Assembly (NCBI GenBank): GCA_905193585.1
Contig: CAJJPG010000029.1
Coordinates: forward strand, 1 to 15,746
From: an uncultured Oscillospiraceae bacterium
GTDB taxonomy: Bacteria > Bacillota > Clostridia > Oscillospirales > Acutalibacteraceae
Reading direction: 5' to 3'
Length of the DNA stretch: 15,746 nt
Below, piece by piece: positions 7,867 to 14,719 of this stretch (within the stretch, counting starts at the first letter, position 1; each line of letters opens with the position of its first letter). The notes beneath the pieces were generated by a model that worked only from the letters and a program-made list of their open reading frames with translations, searched no databases and had not been told where the DNA came from. Made by a program: the position numbers and the translations under genes.

Positions 7867-9256
7867 AAAAACGGCATCAGAGCTTTTAAGGGAGCAGCTT
7901 GCCTACAAGCGCAAAAACGGCAGACTTTACAGTGATGAAAGCATTGTAAACGCGGCGGACAGTTACTGCGATGGCTACAAGGCTTTTCTTGATAAGGCAA
8001 AAACCGAGCGCGAGGCGGCAAAGGCTGCAATGGAAATGGCAAAGGCGGCGGGCTTTACCGAGTTTGAGCACGGCAAAAAGTACAGCGCGGGCGATAGGGT
8101 CTTCTTTAACAACCGCGGCAAAACGGTTGCATTTGCGGTAATAGGCAAGCAGCCCGTTGAAAACGGCGTTAATATAACCGCGGCGCATATCGACTCGCCA
8201 CGCCTTGATTTAAAGCCCAACCCGCTTTATGAGGATGTGGACCTTGCGCTTTTTAAGACCCACTATTACGGCGGAATTAAAAAATACCAGTGGACGGCTG
8301 TGCCGCTGGCACTGCATGGCGTTTTTGTTTTAAAGGACGGAACGGTTAAAGAGGTTTCGGTGGGCGAAAAGGTAGACGAGCCGAAATTTGTTATAAACGA
8401 CCTTTTGCCTCACCTTGCAAGCGAGCAGATAAAGCGCCCGCTGAACGAGGGAATAAAGGGCGAGGAATTAAACGTGCTTATAGGCAGCCATCCGTTTAAG
8501 GATGACAAGGGCAGCGAGCTTGTAAAGCTTAATATTTTAAAGCTGCTCAATGAAAAATACGGCGTTACCGAAGAGGATTTCCTCTCTGCCGAGCTTGAAA
8601 TGGTACCCGCCGCGCACGCCTGCGATATAGGCTTTGACCGCTCTATGATAGGCGCTTACGGTCAGGACGACCGCGTTTGCGCATACCCCGCTTTAACCGC
8701 TGTTTTAGAGGTTAAAACGCCCGAAAGAACCGCCCTTGCAATTCTTACCGATAAGGAAGAGGTGGGCTCTATGGGCAACACGGGGCTTGAATCGGACTTT
8801 TTGCGCTATGTTGTGGGCGATCTCGCGAAAATGCAGGGCGGCGACCCGACCTTGGCACTCAGGCATTCAAAGTGCTTATCTGCCGATGTAAACGCCGCAA
8901 TGGACCCAACCTTCCAAGACGTTATGGAGCGCAAAAACGCCTCTTTCTTAAATTACGGCGTTGTTGTTACAAAGTACACGGGCGCAAGAGGCAAGTCATC
9001 AACGTCCGACGCGTCCGCCGAGTATGTAGCCGAGGTTCGCGCGCTGCTCGACCGTGAAAATATAGTTTGGCAGATGGGCGAAATGGGCAAGGTAGATATA
9101 GGCGGCGGCGGAACGGTTGCTATGTTCGTTGCCAATATGGGGGTTGACGTTGTAGACCTCGGCGTTCCCGTGCTTTCCATGCACGCGCCCTTTGAAACCA
9201 CCGCAAAGTTCGATGTATATATGTGCTACCGCGCTATGTACGAGTTTATGAAATAA
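7859..9256 (+). CDS. M18 family zinc aminopeptidase
   Basis: 465 residues, the size of the longer bacterial M18 enzymes annotated as aminopeptidase 1. M18 enzymes are cytosolic, dodecameric dinuclear-zinc exopeptidases that trim N-terminal residues from peptides. Likely metal and catalytic residues are H110 and D112 (AAHIDSPRLDLKP), the bridging aspartate D270 or D271 (GQDDR), E300 and E301 (DKEEVGSMG), the aspartate of DVNAAMDPTF, and H442 (SMHAPFE). The Gly-rich IGGGGTV segment is also typical. The ATG at 7859 has GGAGG at 7846-7850 and overlaps coaE by eight bases. It is the last gene of the run; about 75 bases follow before the next gene, which seems to have its own promoter. The substrate preference (Asp/Glu or neutral residues) cannot be read from the sequence. 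Confidence 0.92.
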   Translation: MAEKTASELLREQLAYKRKNGRLYSDESIVNAADSYCDGYKAFLDKAKTEREAAKAAMEMAKAAGFTEFEHGKKYSAGDRVFFNNRGKTVAFAVIGKQPVENGVNITAAHIDSPRLDLKPNPLYEDVDLALFKTHYYGGIKKYQWTAVPLALHGVFVLKDGTVKEVSVGEKVDEPKFVINDLLPHLASEQIKRPLNEGIKGEELNVLIGSHPFKDDKGSELVKLNILKLLNEKYGVTEEDFLSAELEMVPAAHACDIGFDRSMIGAYGQDDRVCAYPALTAVLEVKTPERTALAILTDKEEVGSMGNTGLESDFLRYVVGDLAKMQGGDPTLALRHSKCLSADVNAAMDPTFQDVMERKNASFLNYGVVVTKYTGARGKSSTSDASAEYVAEVRALLDRENIVWQMGEMGKVDIGGGGTVAMFVANMGVDVVDLGVPVLSMHAPFETTAKFDVYMCYRAMYEFMK

Positions 9257-9263
9257 TTTCGGT

Positions 9264-9293
9264 GTTACACCTGTCCTCGCTTGCGCATATAAT
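9264..9293 (+). promoter_or_regulatory. Candidate promoter of the 76-residue membrane protein gene
   Basis: A perfect -10 TATAAT (9288-9293) lies 18 bases after a weak -35 GTTACA (9264-9269). The -35 sits inside the palindrome GGTGTTACACC (9261-9271). A second palindrome, GGTCATGACC (9300-9309), lies at the expected start of transcription. The weak -35 keeps confidence modest. Confidence 0.45.
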
Positions 9294-9332
9294 GGGAATG
9301 GTCATGACCTAATATTAAAGGGATGTGAAATT

Positions 9333-9563
9333 ATGTGCGATAACAGAGGATTAACAACAGGCTGCTGCCGCATGAGGTGCCCGCACACCGTGGCGCTCAT
9401 ATTGCTTGTATTGCTGTTCTTTGTGGGCGGAGCCATTGCGGGAGCATACGCGGCGGAGCTTATAGTGTCTTCAATCGTTCCGATTGCAATTTTCGGAATA
9501 GTTTTGCTTATAGCCACTGTGATAGCGCTTTATCTCAGCAGTTGCCGTTGCAGAAGACAGTAA
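9333..9563 (+). CDS. Small Cys-flanked two-helix membrane protein, unknown function
   Basis: 76 residues; I do not recognise the family. The N-terminal tail has four cysteines (C2, then CCRMRC at 12-17). Two membrane helices are likely at about residues 20-43 and 46-68, split by a short turn near a Ser-Ser pair. The C-terminal tail SSCRCRRQ is Cys- and Arg-rich. As a hairpin, both tails would lie on the same side, and by the positive-inside rule that side would be the cytoplasm; this is inference. The ATG at 9333 is preceded by AAAGGG (9317-9322), ten bases upstream. The gene appears to have its own promoter (9264-9293) and is followed by a hairpin at 9586-9611. The four-plus-two tail cysteines could bind metal or form thiol links. 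It is real-looking, but no function can be assigned. Confidence 0.7.
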   Translation: MCDNRGLTTGCCRMRCPHTVALILLVLLFFVGGAIAGAYAAELIVSSIVPIAIFGIVLLIATVIALYLSSCRCRRQ

Positions 9564-9585
9564 AATTTACGGGAAACAAAAATAC

Positions 9586-9611
9586 TGCCTCGGGCTTAAA
9601 AACCCGAGGCA
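9586..9611. terminator. Possible hairpin terminator or attenuator before mnmE
   Basis: Perfect 9-bp stem (9586-9594 with 9603-9611; TGCCTCGGG and CCCGAGGCA) with an 8-base loop. On the plus strand it is followed only by AAATTT, so termination may be weak. The minus-strand flank has a better T-run, but no minus-strand gene is there. It ends just before the mnmE SD and may separate the 76-residue gene from mnmE. Confidence 0.45.
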
Positions 9612-9632
9612 AATTTAAAGGTGAGTGAAAAA

Positions 9633-10994
9633 ATGTCCGAACGCACAATAGCGGCGGTTGCCACACCGCCGGGCGAAGGCTCGGTGGGGGTTATAAGAAT
9701 ATCGGGAGAAAAAGCGGCGGAAATTGCCGACAGCGTGTTTTTCGCCGTATCGGGCAAGCCGCTTTCCGTTTTAAAGGGCTACACTGCCGCTTACGGCGAA
9801 ATAAGGGACGGCGATACCGTTATTGACGACGCGGTAGCGCTTGTTTTTAAAGCCCCCAAAAGCTACACGGGTGAAGACGTGGTGGAAATATCGGTGCACG
9901 GCGGCGCGCTTATTCTGCGTGATACGCTGCGGCTTTTATATAAAAAAGGCGCGTTTCCCGCAGAGCCGGGCGAGTTTACAAAGCGCGCGTTTTTAAACGG
10001 AAAAACAGACCTTGCAAGGGCTGAAAGCATTATGGGGCTTATCTCGGCTAAAAATGAGTCGCAGCTGCGGCTTTCCCGCGCGGCGCATTTGGGAAAAATA
10101 AGCGAAAAAATTGACGGCATAATATCAAGGCTTACCTCTGCCGACGCGGCGATAGCCGTTTACTCCGATTACCCCGATGAGGAAATAGAGGGGCTTGACC
10201 GAGAAAGCTTTTTATCTTCGCTTAAAGCCTGCGCTCATGAGACCGAGCAAATGCTTTCAACCTACAATGCGGGCAGAGTTTTGCGCGAGGGCATTGAAAC
10301 GGTGATAGTGGGCAAGCCGAATGTGGGAAAATCCACCCTTATGAATATGCTGAGCGGTGCGGAGCGCTCAATCGTGACCGAGGTTGCGGGCACCACGCGC
10401 GACGTTATTGAGGACACGGTAAATGTGGGGGACATTATGCTGCGCCTTGCCGATACTGCGGGAATAAGGGACACCGACGACCGCGTCGAAAGCATAGGTG
10501 TGGAGCTTGCGAAAAAACGAATTGAGCTTGCCGATCTTGTACTTGCGGTGTTTGACATAACAAAACCGCTTGATAATGACGATAAAAAGCTTTTGGAGCT
10601 TGTGAAACATAAAAATACTGTTGTAATACTTAATAAATCCGATATGGGAAACAGCGCGGATATGTCGGCGTTTGCAGATTTCAGAACAGTTGTAACCTCG
10701 GCTGTAAACGGCGGGGGATATGAAGCGCTCTGTAGCACCATTGCCGATATTGCGGGAACGGCGGGGCTTGACCCCGAATCTGCCGTGCTTATAAACGAGC
10801 GGCAGCGCGCCTGTGCCGAGCGCGCGCTTGACGGTATAAATGAGGCAATAGCGGCGCTGAACGACGGCAACACGGTGGACGCGGTGGGCGTTTGCGTGGA
10901 CGACGCGCTTGCGGCATTGCTGGAGCTTACGGGCAGGCGGGTTACAAACGAAGTATCGGATGAAATTTTCAGAAAATTCTGCGTGGGTAAATAG
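9633..10994 (+). CDS. mnmE: tRNA uridine-5-carboxymethylaminomethyl modification GTPase MnmE
   Basis: 453 residues. With MnmG, MnmE modifies wobble U34 of tRNAs reading NNA/NNG codons. The N-terminal tetrahydrofolate-binding domain holds TIAAVATPPGEGSVGVIRISG. The helical domain has the signature EFTKRAFLNGKTDLARAESI. The inserted G domain shows GKPNVGKST (227-235), then GTTRDVIED, DTAGIRD and NKSD. The protein ends in CVGK (450-453), the conserved C-terminal Cys motif of the family. A GTG at 9621 is in frame, but the ATG at 9633 is preferred: AAAGGTGA (9617-9624) then serves as SD about eight bases away, and the N-terminus matches the family. MnmG and the usual oxaA/jag neighbours are absent. 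A shared terminator separates it from the converging serS. Confidence 0.95.
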   Translation: MSERTIAAVATPPGEGSVGVIRISGEKAAEIADSVFFAVSGKPLSVLKGYTAAYGEIRDGDTVIDDAVALVFKAPKSYTGEDVVEISVHGGALILRDTLRLLYKKGAFPAEPGEFTKRAFLNGKTDLARAESIMGLISAKNESQLRLSRAAHLGKISEKIDGIISRLTSADAAIAVYSDYPDEEIEGLDRESFLSSLKACAHETEQMLSTYNAGRVLREGIETVIVGKPNVGKSTLMNMLSGAERSIVTEVAGTTRDVIEDTVNVGDIMLRLADTAGIRDTDDRVESIGVELAKKRIELADLVLAVFDITKPLDNDDKKLLELVKHKNTVVILNKSDMGNSADMSAFADFRTVVTSAVNGGGYEALCSTIADIAGTAGLDPESAVLINERQRACAERALDGINEAIAALNDGNTVDAVGVCVDDALAALLELTGRRVTNEVSDEIFRKFCVGK

Positions 10995-11031
10995 AAATTT
11001 ATCCGTGATATAATGAAAAATTACAAAAACA

Positions 11032-11068
11032 AATCGGCGGAAACTATTCGTTTCCGCCGATTGTTTTT
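11032..11068. terminator. Bidirectional terminator between mnmE and serS
   Basis: A 13-bp perfect stem (11032-11044 with 11050-11062) around the 5-base loop TATTC. It is followed by GTTTTT on the plus strand and by a T-rich TTGTTTTTGT on the minus strand. It lies between the stop codons of converging mnmE and serS and fits a terminator for both. Confidence 0.9.
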
Positions 11069-11078
11069 AATAGAATTA

Positions 11079-12383
11079 TTACAGTTTTTTATCGCTGGTA
11101 AGCACGGTTTTGCCGCCCATATAGGGTCTTAAAGCCTCGGGGATCATAACGCTGTAATGCTCGCCGTCAAAACGGAGATTGTTTTCAAGGAAAGCTATAA
11201 GCATACGCGGCGGGGCTACAACCGTGTTGTTAAGGGTGTGGGCAAGGTATTTTTTGCCGTCAGCGCCCTTTACTCTTATGCCCAGTCTTCTTGCCTGCGC
11301 GTCGCCAAGGTTGGAGCAGGAGCATACCTCAAAATACTTCTGCTGCTTAGGCGACCACGCCTCAACGTCGTAAGACTTCACCTTTAAATCCGCAAGGTCG
11401 CCGGTACAGCACTCAAGGGTTCTTACGGGTATATCCATACTGCGGAAAAGCTCTACAGAGTAGTTCCACATTTTGTTGAACCAATCCATGCTTTCCTCGG
11501 GGCGGCAAATAACTATCATTTCCTGCTTTTCAAACTGGTGTATGCGGTAAATGCCGCGTTCTTCAATGCCGTGCGCGCCCTTTTCCTTGCGGAAACAGGG
11601 GGAATAGCTTGTAAGGGTTAAGGGCAGTTTTTCCTCGGGGGTAATGCTGTCTATAAACTTGCCTATCATAGAGTGCTCCGAGGTTCCTATAAGGTAAAGG
11701 TCCTCGCCCTCTATTTTATACATCATGGCGTCCATTTCTTCAAAGCTCATAACGCCCGTTACAACCTTACTTCTTATCATATAAGGCGGTATGCAGTAGG
11801 TAAAGCCCTTGTCTATCATAAAATCGCGCGCATAAGCCAGCACCGCCGAGTGCAGGCGCGCAATGTCGCCCATAAGGTAATAAAAGCCCTCGCCCGCAAC
11901 TTTGCCTGCGGCGTCCTTATCAATGCCGTCGAAAAGCTGCATAATATCGGTATGGTAGGGTATTTCAAAATCGGGGTGGGTTTGCCCGCCGAACTTCTGA
12001 ACTTCAACATTTTCGCTGTCGTCCTTACCTACAGGCACGCTCGCGTCCACAATATTCGGTATTTTCATCTGTATTTCGGTAACCTTTTTCTGAAGCTCGT
12101 CCTCTTTCTCTTCAAGGGCTTTAAGCTCTTCCGCCTGCTCGTTTACAAGGCGTTTCATTTCCTCGGCCTCGTCGCGCTTGCCCTGCGCCATTAAAGCGCC
12201 TATTTGCTTGCTTACCTTGTTGCGGTTGGCGCGCAGGTCGTTGGCGCGGTTGTTTGCGGCGCATTTTTCGCTGTAAAGCGAAATAATTTCGTCAACAAGC
12301 GGCAGCTTTTTATCTTCAAATTTCTTTTTAATGTTTTCTTTGACAATTTCCGGATTTTCGCAAATAAATTTAATATCCAGCAT
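11079..12383 (-). CDS. serS: Seryl-tRNA synthetase
   Basis: 434 residues, a normal bacterial SerRS. It charges tRNA-Ser with serine. The N-terminal two-helix arm (about residues 30-105, rich in Glu and Lys) binds the long variable arm of tRNA-Ser. The class II core holds the TSEHSMIG loop, motif 2 (FRKEKGAHGIEERGIYRIHQFEK, about 262-284) and motif 3 (about 386-400). Motif 3 reads TLNNTVVAPPRMLIAFLEN instead of the TLNGSGLA-GR form of E. coli; from memory it is closer to the Thermus type. The ATG at 12383 has a minus-strand GGAGG seven bases upstream. The promoter at 12417-12445 is consensus and the leader is under 30 bases, so no T-box is present although Firmicutes serS genes often have one. 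Confidence 0.96.
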   Translation of the reverse strand: MLDIKFICENPEIVKENIKKKFEDKKLPLVDEIISLYSEKCAANNRANDLRANRNKVSKQIGALMAQGKRDEAEEMKRLVNEQAEELKALEEKEDELQKKVTEIQMKIPNIVDASVPVGKDDSENVEVQKFGGQTHPDFEIPYHTDIMQLFDGIDKDAAGKVAGEGFYYLMGDIARLHSAVLAYARDFMIDKGFTYCIPPYMIRSKVVTGVMSFEEMDAMMYKIEGEDLYLIGTSEHSMIGKFIDSITPEEKLPLTLTSYSPCFRKEKGAHGIEERGIYRIHQFEKQEMIVICRPEESMDWFNKMWNYSVELFRSMDIPVRTLECCTGDLADLKVKSYDVEAWSPKQQKYFEVCSCSNLGDAQARRLGIRVKGADGKKYLAHTLNNTVVAPPRMLIAFLENNLRFDGEHYSVMIPEALRPYMGGKTVLTSDKKL

Positions 12384-12416
12384 TTTTATTCCTCCGTCAG
12401 ACCGTAATCTCGTTAC

Positions 12417-12445
12417 ATTATATCACGAATGTCTTTTTCTGTCAA
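12417..12445 (-). promoter_or_regulatory. Sigma-A promoter of serS
   Basis: On the minus strand TTGACA (12440-12445) and TATAAT (12417-12422) are both perfect, with the ideal 17-base spacer. The predicted leader is about 25 bases and leaves no room for a T-box. Confidence 0.9.
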
Positions 12446-12493
12446 ACGGTTTAATGCCGATTTTGCCGCATATAATAATCGCGGGGTGAAAAA

Positions 12494-12721
12494 ATGAAGA
12501 ATAAAAAAGAAAAAATTAAGCCTGTTATAGACGTATCTTCCGTTCCGGTTACGGGAATGCCCGAAACCGCGTTCGATATGGTGAACCGCTACGGCACCTA
12601 TAATATACAGTCTACCGCCGACACCGAAAATATGTATCCTACCGTTGCGCACGGCTTTAACGAGGGCATTATTGAGACCGATTGCGATGAAAATACGGAT
12701 GACGGCAAGAAAAAGAAGTAA
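12494..12721 (+). CDS. Hypothetical 75-residue charged protein
   Basis: 75 residues; I do not recognise it. It has a basic start (MKNKKEKIK), a neutral middle rich in Val, Pro, Thr and Tyr (about residues 10-60) with repeated short Tyr-containing stretches, an acidic DCDENTDD near 63-70 and a KKKK end. There is no membrane segment, signal peptide or clear metal motif, so a small cytosolic protein is likely. The ATG follows GGGGTG (12483-12488) at normal SD distance. A TATAAT at 12471-12476 could be its -10, but no good -35 is present. The gene diverges from serS and stops four bases before the -35 box of the efp promoter. The SD and its tight fit between two promoters argue that it is real; expression is not proven. 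Confidence 0.6.
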   Translation: MKNKKEKIKPVIDVSSVPVTGMPETAFDMVNRYGTYNIQSTADTENMYPTVAHGFNEGIIETDCDENTDDGKKKK

Positions 12722-12725
12722 AAAC

Positions 12726-12754
12726 TTGACAAATGCTCCGAAAAGCCTTATAAT
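12726..12754 (+). promoter_or_regulatory. Sigma-A promoter of efp
   Basis: Perfect TTGACA (12726-12731) and perfect TATAAT (12749-12754) with a 17-base spacer. Transcription would start near 12761, about 30 bases before the efp ATG. Confidence 0.92.
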
Positions 12755-12791
12755 TTCAATATGATTTAACTTTTTGGAGGAATTGAAAAAT

Positions 12792-13349
12792 ATGATTAGT
12801 GCCGGAGATTTCAGAAACGGAGTAACCTTTGAAGAAGACGGCAACGTTCTTCAGGTAATTGAATTTCAGCATGTAAAGCCGGGTAAGGGCGCCGCATTCG
12901 TAAGAACAAAGGTTAAAAACGTTATTACCGGATCGGTTGTTGAAAAGAGCTATAACCCTACCGCAAAATTCCCGACTGCCTTTGTTGAGAGAAAGGATAT
13001 GGAATATTCTTATGCCGACGGCGATCTTTACTACTTTATGGATCAGGAAAGCTATGAGCTTATTCCGATAAACGGCAGCGAGCTTGGCGATAACTTCAAG
13101 TTCGTAAAAGAAAATATGGTTTGCAAGATCCTTTCCTATAAGGGTAAGGTTTTCGGTGTAGAGCCGCCCACATTCGTTGAGCTTCAGGTTTCCGCTACCG
13201 ACCCCGGATTTAAGGGCGATACCGCCACTAACGCCACCAAGCCCGCAACGCTTGAAACAGGCGCTGAAATTCGCGTTCCGCTCTTTATAAACGAGGGCGA
13301 TATGATAAGAATTGATACCCGCACAGGCGAGTATATGGAACGTGCATAA
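12792..13349 (+). CDS. efp: Translation elongation factor P
   Basis: 185 residues, the exact usual length. EF-P binds between the ribosomal P and E sites and relieves stalling at polyproline stretches. It has three beta-barrel domains. The loop VKPGKGAAF in domain I carries K32, the position modified with 5-aminopentanol in Bacillus subtilis; beta-lysyl-type EF-P carries its lysine at 34. Whether K32 is modified here is unknown, and no modification enzyme is seen. The C-terminal domain contains PLFINEGDMIRIDTRTGEYMER, a family signature. A TTG at 12774 is in frame but overlaps the SD GGAGG (12776-12780), so the ATG at 12792, 11 bases after the SD, is chosen. A strong promoter precedes it, and the next gene follows after 21 bases without a terminator. 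Confidence 0.97.
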   Translation: MISAGDFRNGVTFEEDGNVLQVIEFQHVKPGKGAAFVRTKVKNVITGSVVEKSYNPTAKFPTAFVERKDMEYSYADGDLYYFMDQESYELIPINGSELGDNFKFVKENMVCKILSYKGKVFGVEPPTFVELQVSATDPGFKGDTATNATKPATLETGAEIRVPLFINEGDMIRIDTRTGEYMERA

Positions 13350-13370
13350 TTAAAAACGGAGGTTTACAAA

Positions 13371-13820
13371 ATGGATATTTGCGAGAAAGTAGCTTACATT
13401 AAAGGTCTTGCAGAGGGTCTTTCACTTGATGAAAACACCAAGGAGGGCAAAATTCTTGCCGCTGTTATCGACCTTTTGGGCGATATTACAAACGAGATAT
13501 GCGAAATAGAGGACGGCTGCGACGAGCTTATGGAGCAGCTTGACGCTGTTGACGAGGATCTTTCCAATGTTGAGGATGTTGTTTACGGCGACGACGATTG
13601 CGACTGCTGCGATGACGACTGCGATTGCTGCGACGACGAGGAGCTTTATGAAATAGAGTGCCCCGCCTGCCACGACACGGTTTATCTTGATGAAGATATG
13701 CTCAGCGAGGACGGTATAACCTGCCCGAACTGCGGAACAGAGCTTGAATTTGATTTCGACGGCTGCGACTGCGGCTGCTGCCATGACGATGCCGATACCG
13801 ACGAAGACGAAAAGGAATAA
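13371..13820 (+). CDS. CD1247 N-terminal-domain-like protein with zinc ribbon and Cys/Asp-rich repeats
   Basis: 149 residues. The first 70 or so resemble the CD1247 N-terminal domain of clostridia (EKVAYIKGLAEGLSLDENTKEGKIL, then an acidic helical region likely to form a coiled coil). Function is not established. A Cys/Asp block, DDCDCCD twice in tandem (75-81 and 82-88), follows. Then comes a zinc ribbon (C97-P-A-C100 and C118-P-N-C121-G) and a tail with C132, C134, C136 and C137 before an acidic end. The ribbon predicts one bound zinc; the extra ten cysteines may bind further metal, which is inference. The ATG has GGAGG upstream (13358-13362). It is probably cotranscribed with efp, which often precedes it in clostridia as I recall. 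A terminator follows at 13926-13953. The protein is strongly acidic and probably cytosolic. Confidence 0.82.
   Translation: MDICEKVAYIKGLAEGLSLDENTKEGKILAAVIDLLGDITNEICEIEDGCDELMEQLDAVDEDLSNVEDVVYGDDDCDCCDDDCDCCDDEELYEIECPACHDTVYLDEDMLSEDGITCPNCGTELEFDFDGCDCGCCHDDADTDEDEKE
13593..13634 (+). repeat. Two tandem 21-base units encoding DDCDCCD
   Basis: Units at 13593-13613 and 13614-13634 encode the same seven residues. They differ at only three bases, all synonymous third positions (GAT/GAC). Confidence 0.85.
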
Positions 13821-13832
13821 TTTTTAAAGCGG

Positions 13833-13907
13833 AATTCGGAATGCGTAATGCGGAATTATAATAGGGGTAAGTTTTTATTCCGAATTCATAATTTCGCATT
13901 CCGAATT
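13833..13907. repeat. Palindromic intergenic repeat element
   Basis: About 75 bases with perfect 13-base inverted ends: AATTCGGAATGCG at 13833-13845 and CGCATTCCGAATT at 13895-13907. Related GGAATT/ATTCCGAATT pieces lie inside, so the whole stretch can fold into an imperfect long hairpin. It lies just after the stop codon of the CD1247-like gene and before its terminator. The ATTCGGAATTCG-type composition resembles small dispersed intergenic repeats. No transposase or gene is inside. Confidence 0.7.
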
Positions 13908-13925
13908 TATATCTCTGAAAACTGC

Positions 13926-13953
13926 AAAGCTCCCTTACATCGGGAGCTTTTTT
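13926..13953 (+). terminator. Rho-independent terminator of the efp operon
   Basis: A 9-bp stem (AAAGCTCCC at 13926-13934 with GGGAGCTTT at 13942-13950) and a 7-base loop, followed by further T's to give a run of six (13948-13953). It ends the efp and CD1247-like transcription unit just before ispD. Confidence 0.9.
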
Positions 13954-13978
13954 GATAAATAAAGACCGAGGTCTGATT

Positions 13979-14719
13979 ATGCTCGAAACGGAATTTAAGC
14001 TTGAATATGAAATTGAAGAATTATCGGCAGACGGCGGCGTGCCCGTTATAGTGGTGGCGGCAGGCTCATCAACGCGTATGAACGGTATAAACAAGCAAAC
14101 CGCGCTGCTTTGCGGCGTTCCTTTAATAATAAGAACTCTTATGCGGTTTGAAAAGTGCAGCAAAATATCAAATATAATTCTTGTTGTAAAACCCGACGAT
14201 GTTTTCAGTATGCAGCAGTTAGCCGACAGGTATCATATAGAGAAACTGACGGACATTGTATGCGGCGGGGATAACCGCCAGCAATCGGTTAAAAACGGAT
14301 TGGAGCGCCTGCCCGAAAACGCCGAAACCGTGCTTATTCACGACGGCGCGCGCCCGTTTGTGACGGATGAAATTATATGCGGCGTTATATCCGCCCTCGG
14401 TACGCATAACGCCGTGACCTGCGCCGTCAAGCTGAAAGACACGGTAAAGCAGGTTGACGAAAACGGAAACGTGCTGTCAACGCCTGACAGAAATACGCTT
14501 GTAGCTGTGCAGACCCCGCAGGGCGTGAATGTATCGGATTACCGCGCGGCGCTCGAAAATGCGGGGGATTTAGGCAGGTTTACCGATGATATGTCGGTTA
14601 TGGAGGCGGCGGGGCATAAGCCGTTTACGGTGCCGGGCAGCTATGAAAACATAAAGGTAACCACGCCCGAAGACATAGCGCTTGCGGAATATCTTATTTT
14701 AAAGGATGAAAAGGAATGA
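13979..14719 (+). CDS. ispD: 2-C-methyl-D-erythritol 4-phosphate cytidylyltransferase
   Basis: 246 residues. IspD joins CTP and MEP to give CDP-ME, the third step of the MEP isoprenoid pathway. The nucleotide-binding loop VVAAGSSTRM (25-34) with R33 and K39 is clear. DGARPFV, AVKLKDTVK and AVQTPQGV are further family motifs. The frame is open back to a TTG at 13952, but that codon lies in the T-run of the upstream terminator. The ATG at 13979 with GAGG (13968-13971) seven bases away is preferred. Even so, about 20 mostly acidic residues precede the conserved core, more than in E. coli IspD. The gene overlaps ispF by four bases (ATGA). No clear promoter is visible between the terminator and the start; a promoter inside the repeat region or read-through is possible. 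Confidence 0.94.
   Translation: MLETEFKLEYEIEELSADGGVPVIVVAAGSSTRMNGINKQTALLCGVPLIIRTLMRFEKCSKISNIILVVKPDDVFSMQQLADRYHIEKLTDIVCGGDNRQQSVKNGLERLPENAETVLIHDGARPFVTDEIICGVISALGTHNAVTCAVKLKDTVKQVDENGNVLSTPDRNTLVAVQTPQGVNVSDYRAALENAGDLGRFTDDMSVMEAAGHKPFTVPGSYENIKVTTPEDIALAEYLILKDEKE

Noticed and set aside
9621..9632. GTG start for mnmE at 9621
   Set aside because: It would use up the SD AAAGGTGA and add four residues not typical of the family.
11009..11014. TATAAT just after mnmE
   Set aside because: No -35 box upstream and no plus-strand gene follows; it precedes the shared terminator.
12774..12791. TTG start for efp at 12774
   Set aside because: It overlaps the SD itself and gives an N-terminus longer than standard EF-P.
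13963..13974. Short palindrome AGACCGAGGTCT around the ispD SD
   Set aside because: Five-base arms with two bases between are too short to make a convincing hairpin or operator.
13702..14163. Minus-strand open frame over the palindromic repeat (residues such as NSALRIPNSALK)
   Set aside because: The repetitive protein is the translation of the palindrome, a known kind of false frame; there is no SD.
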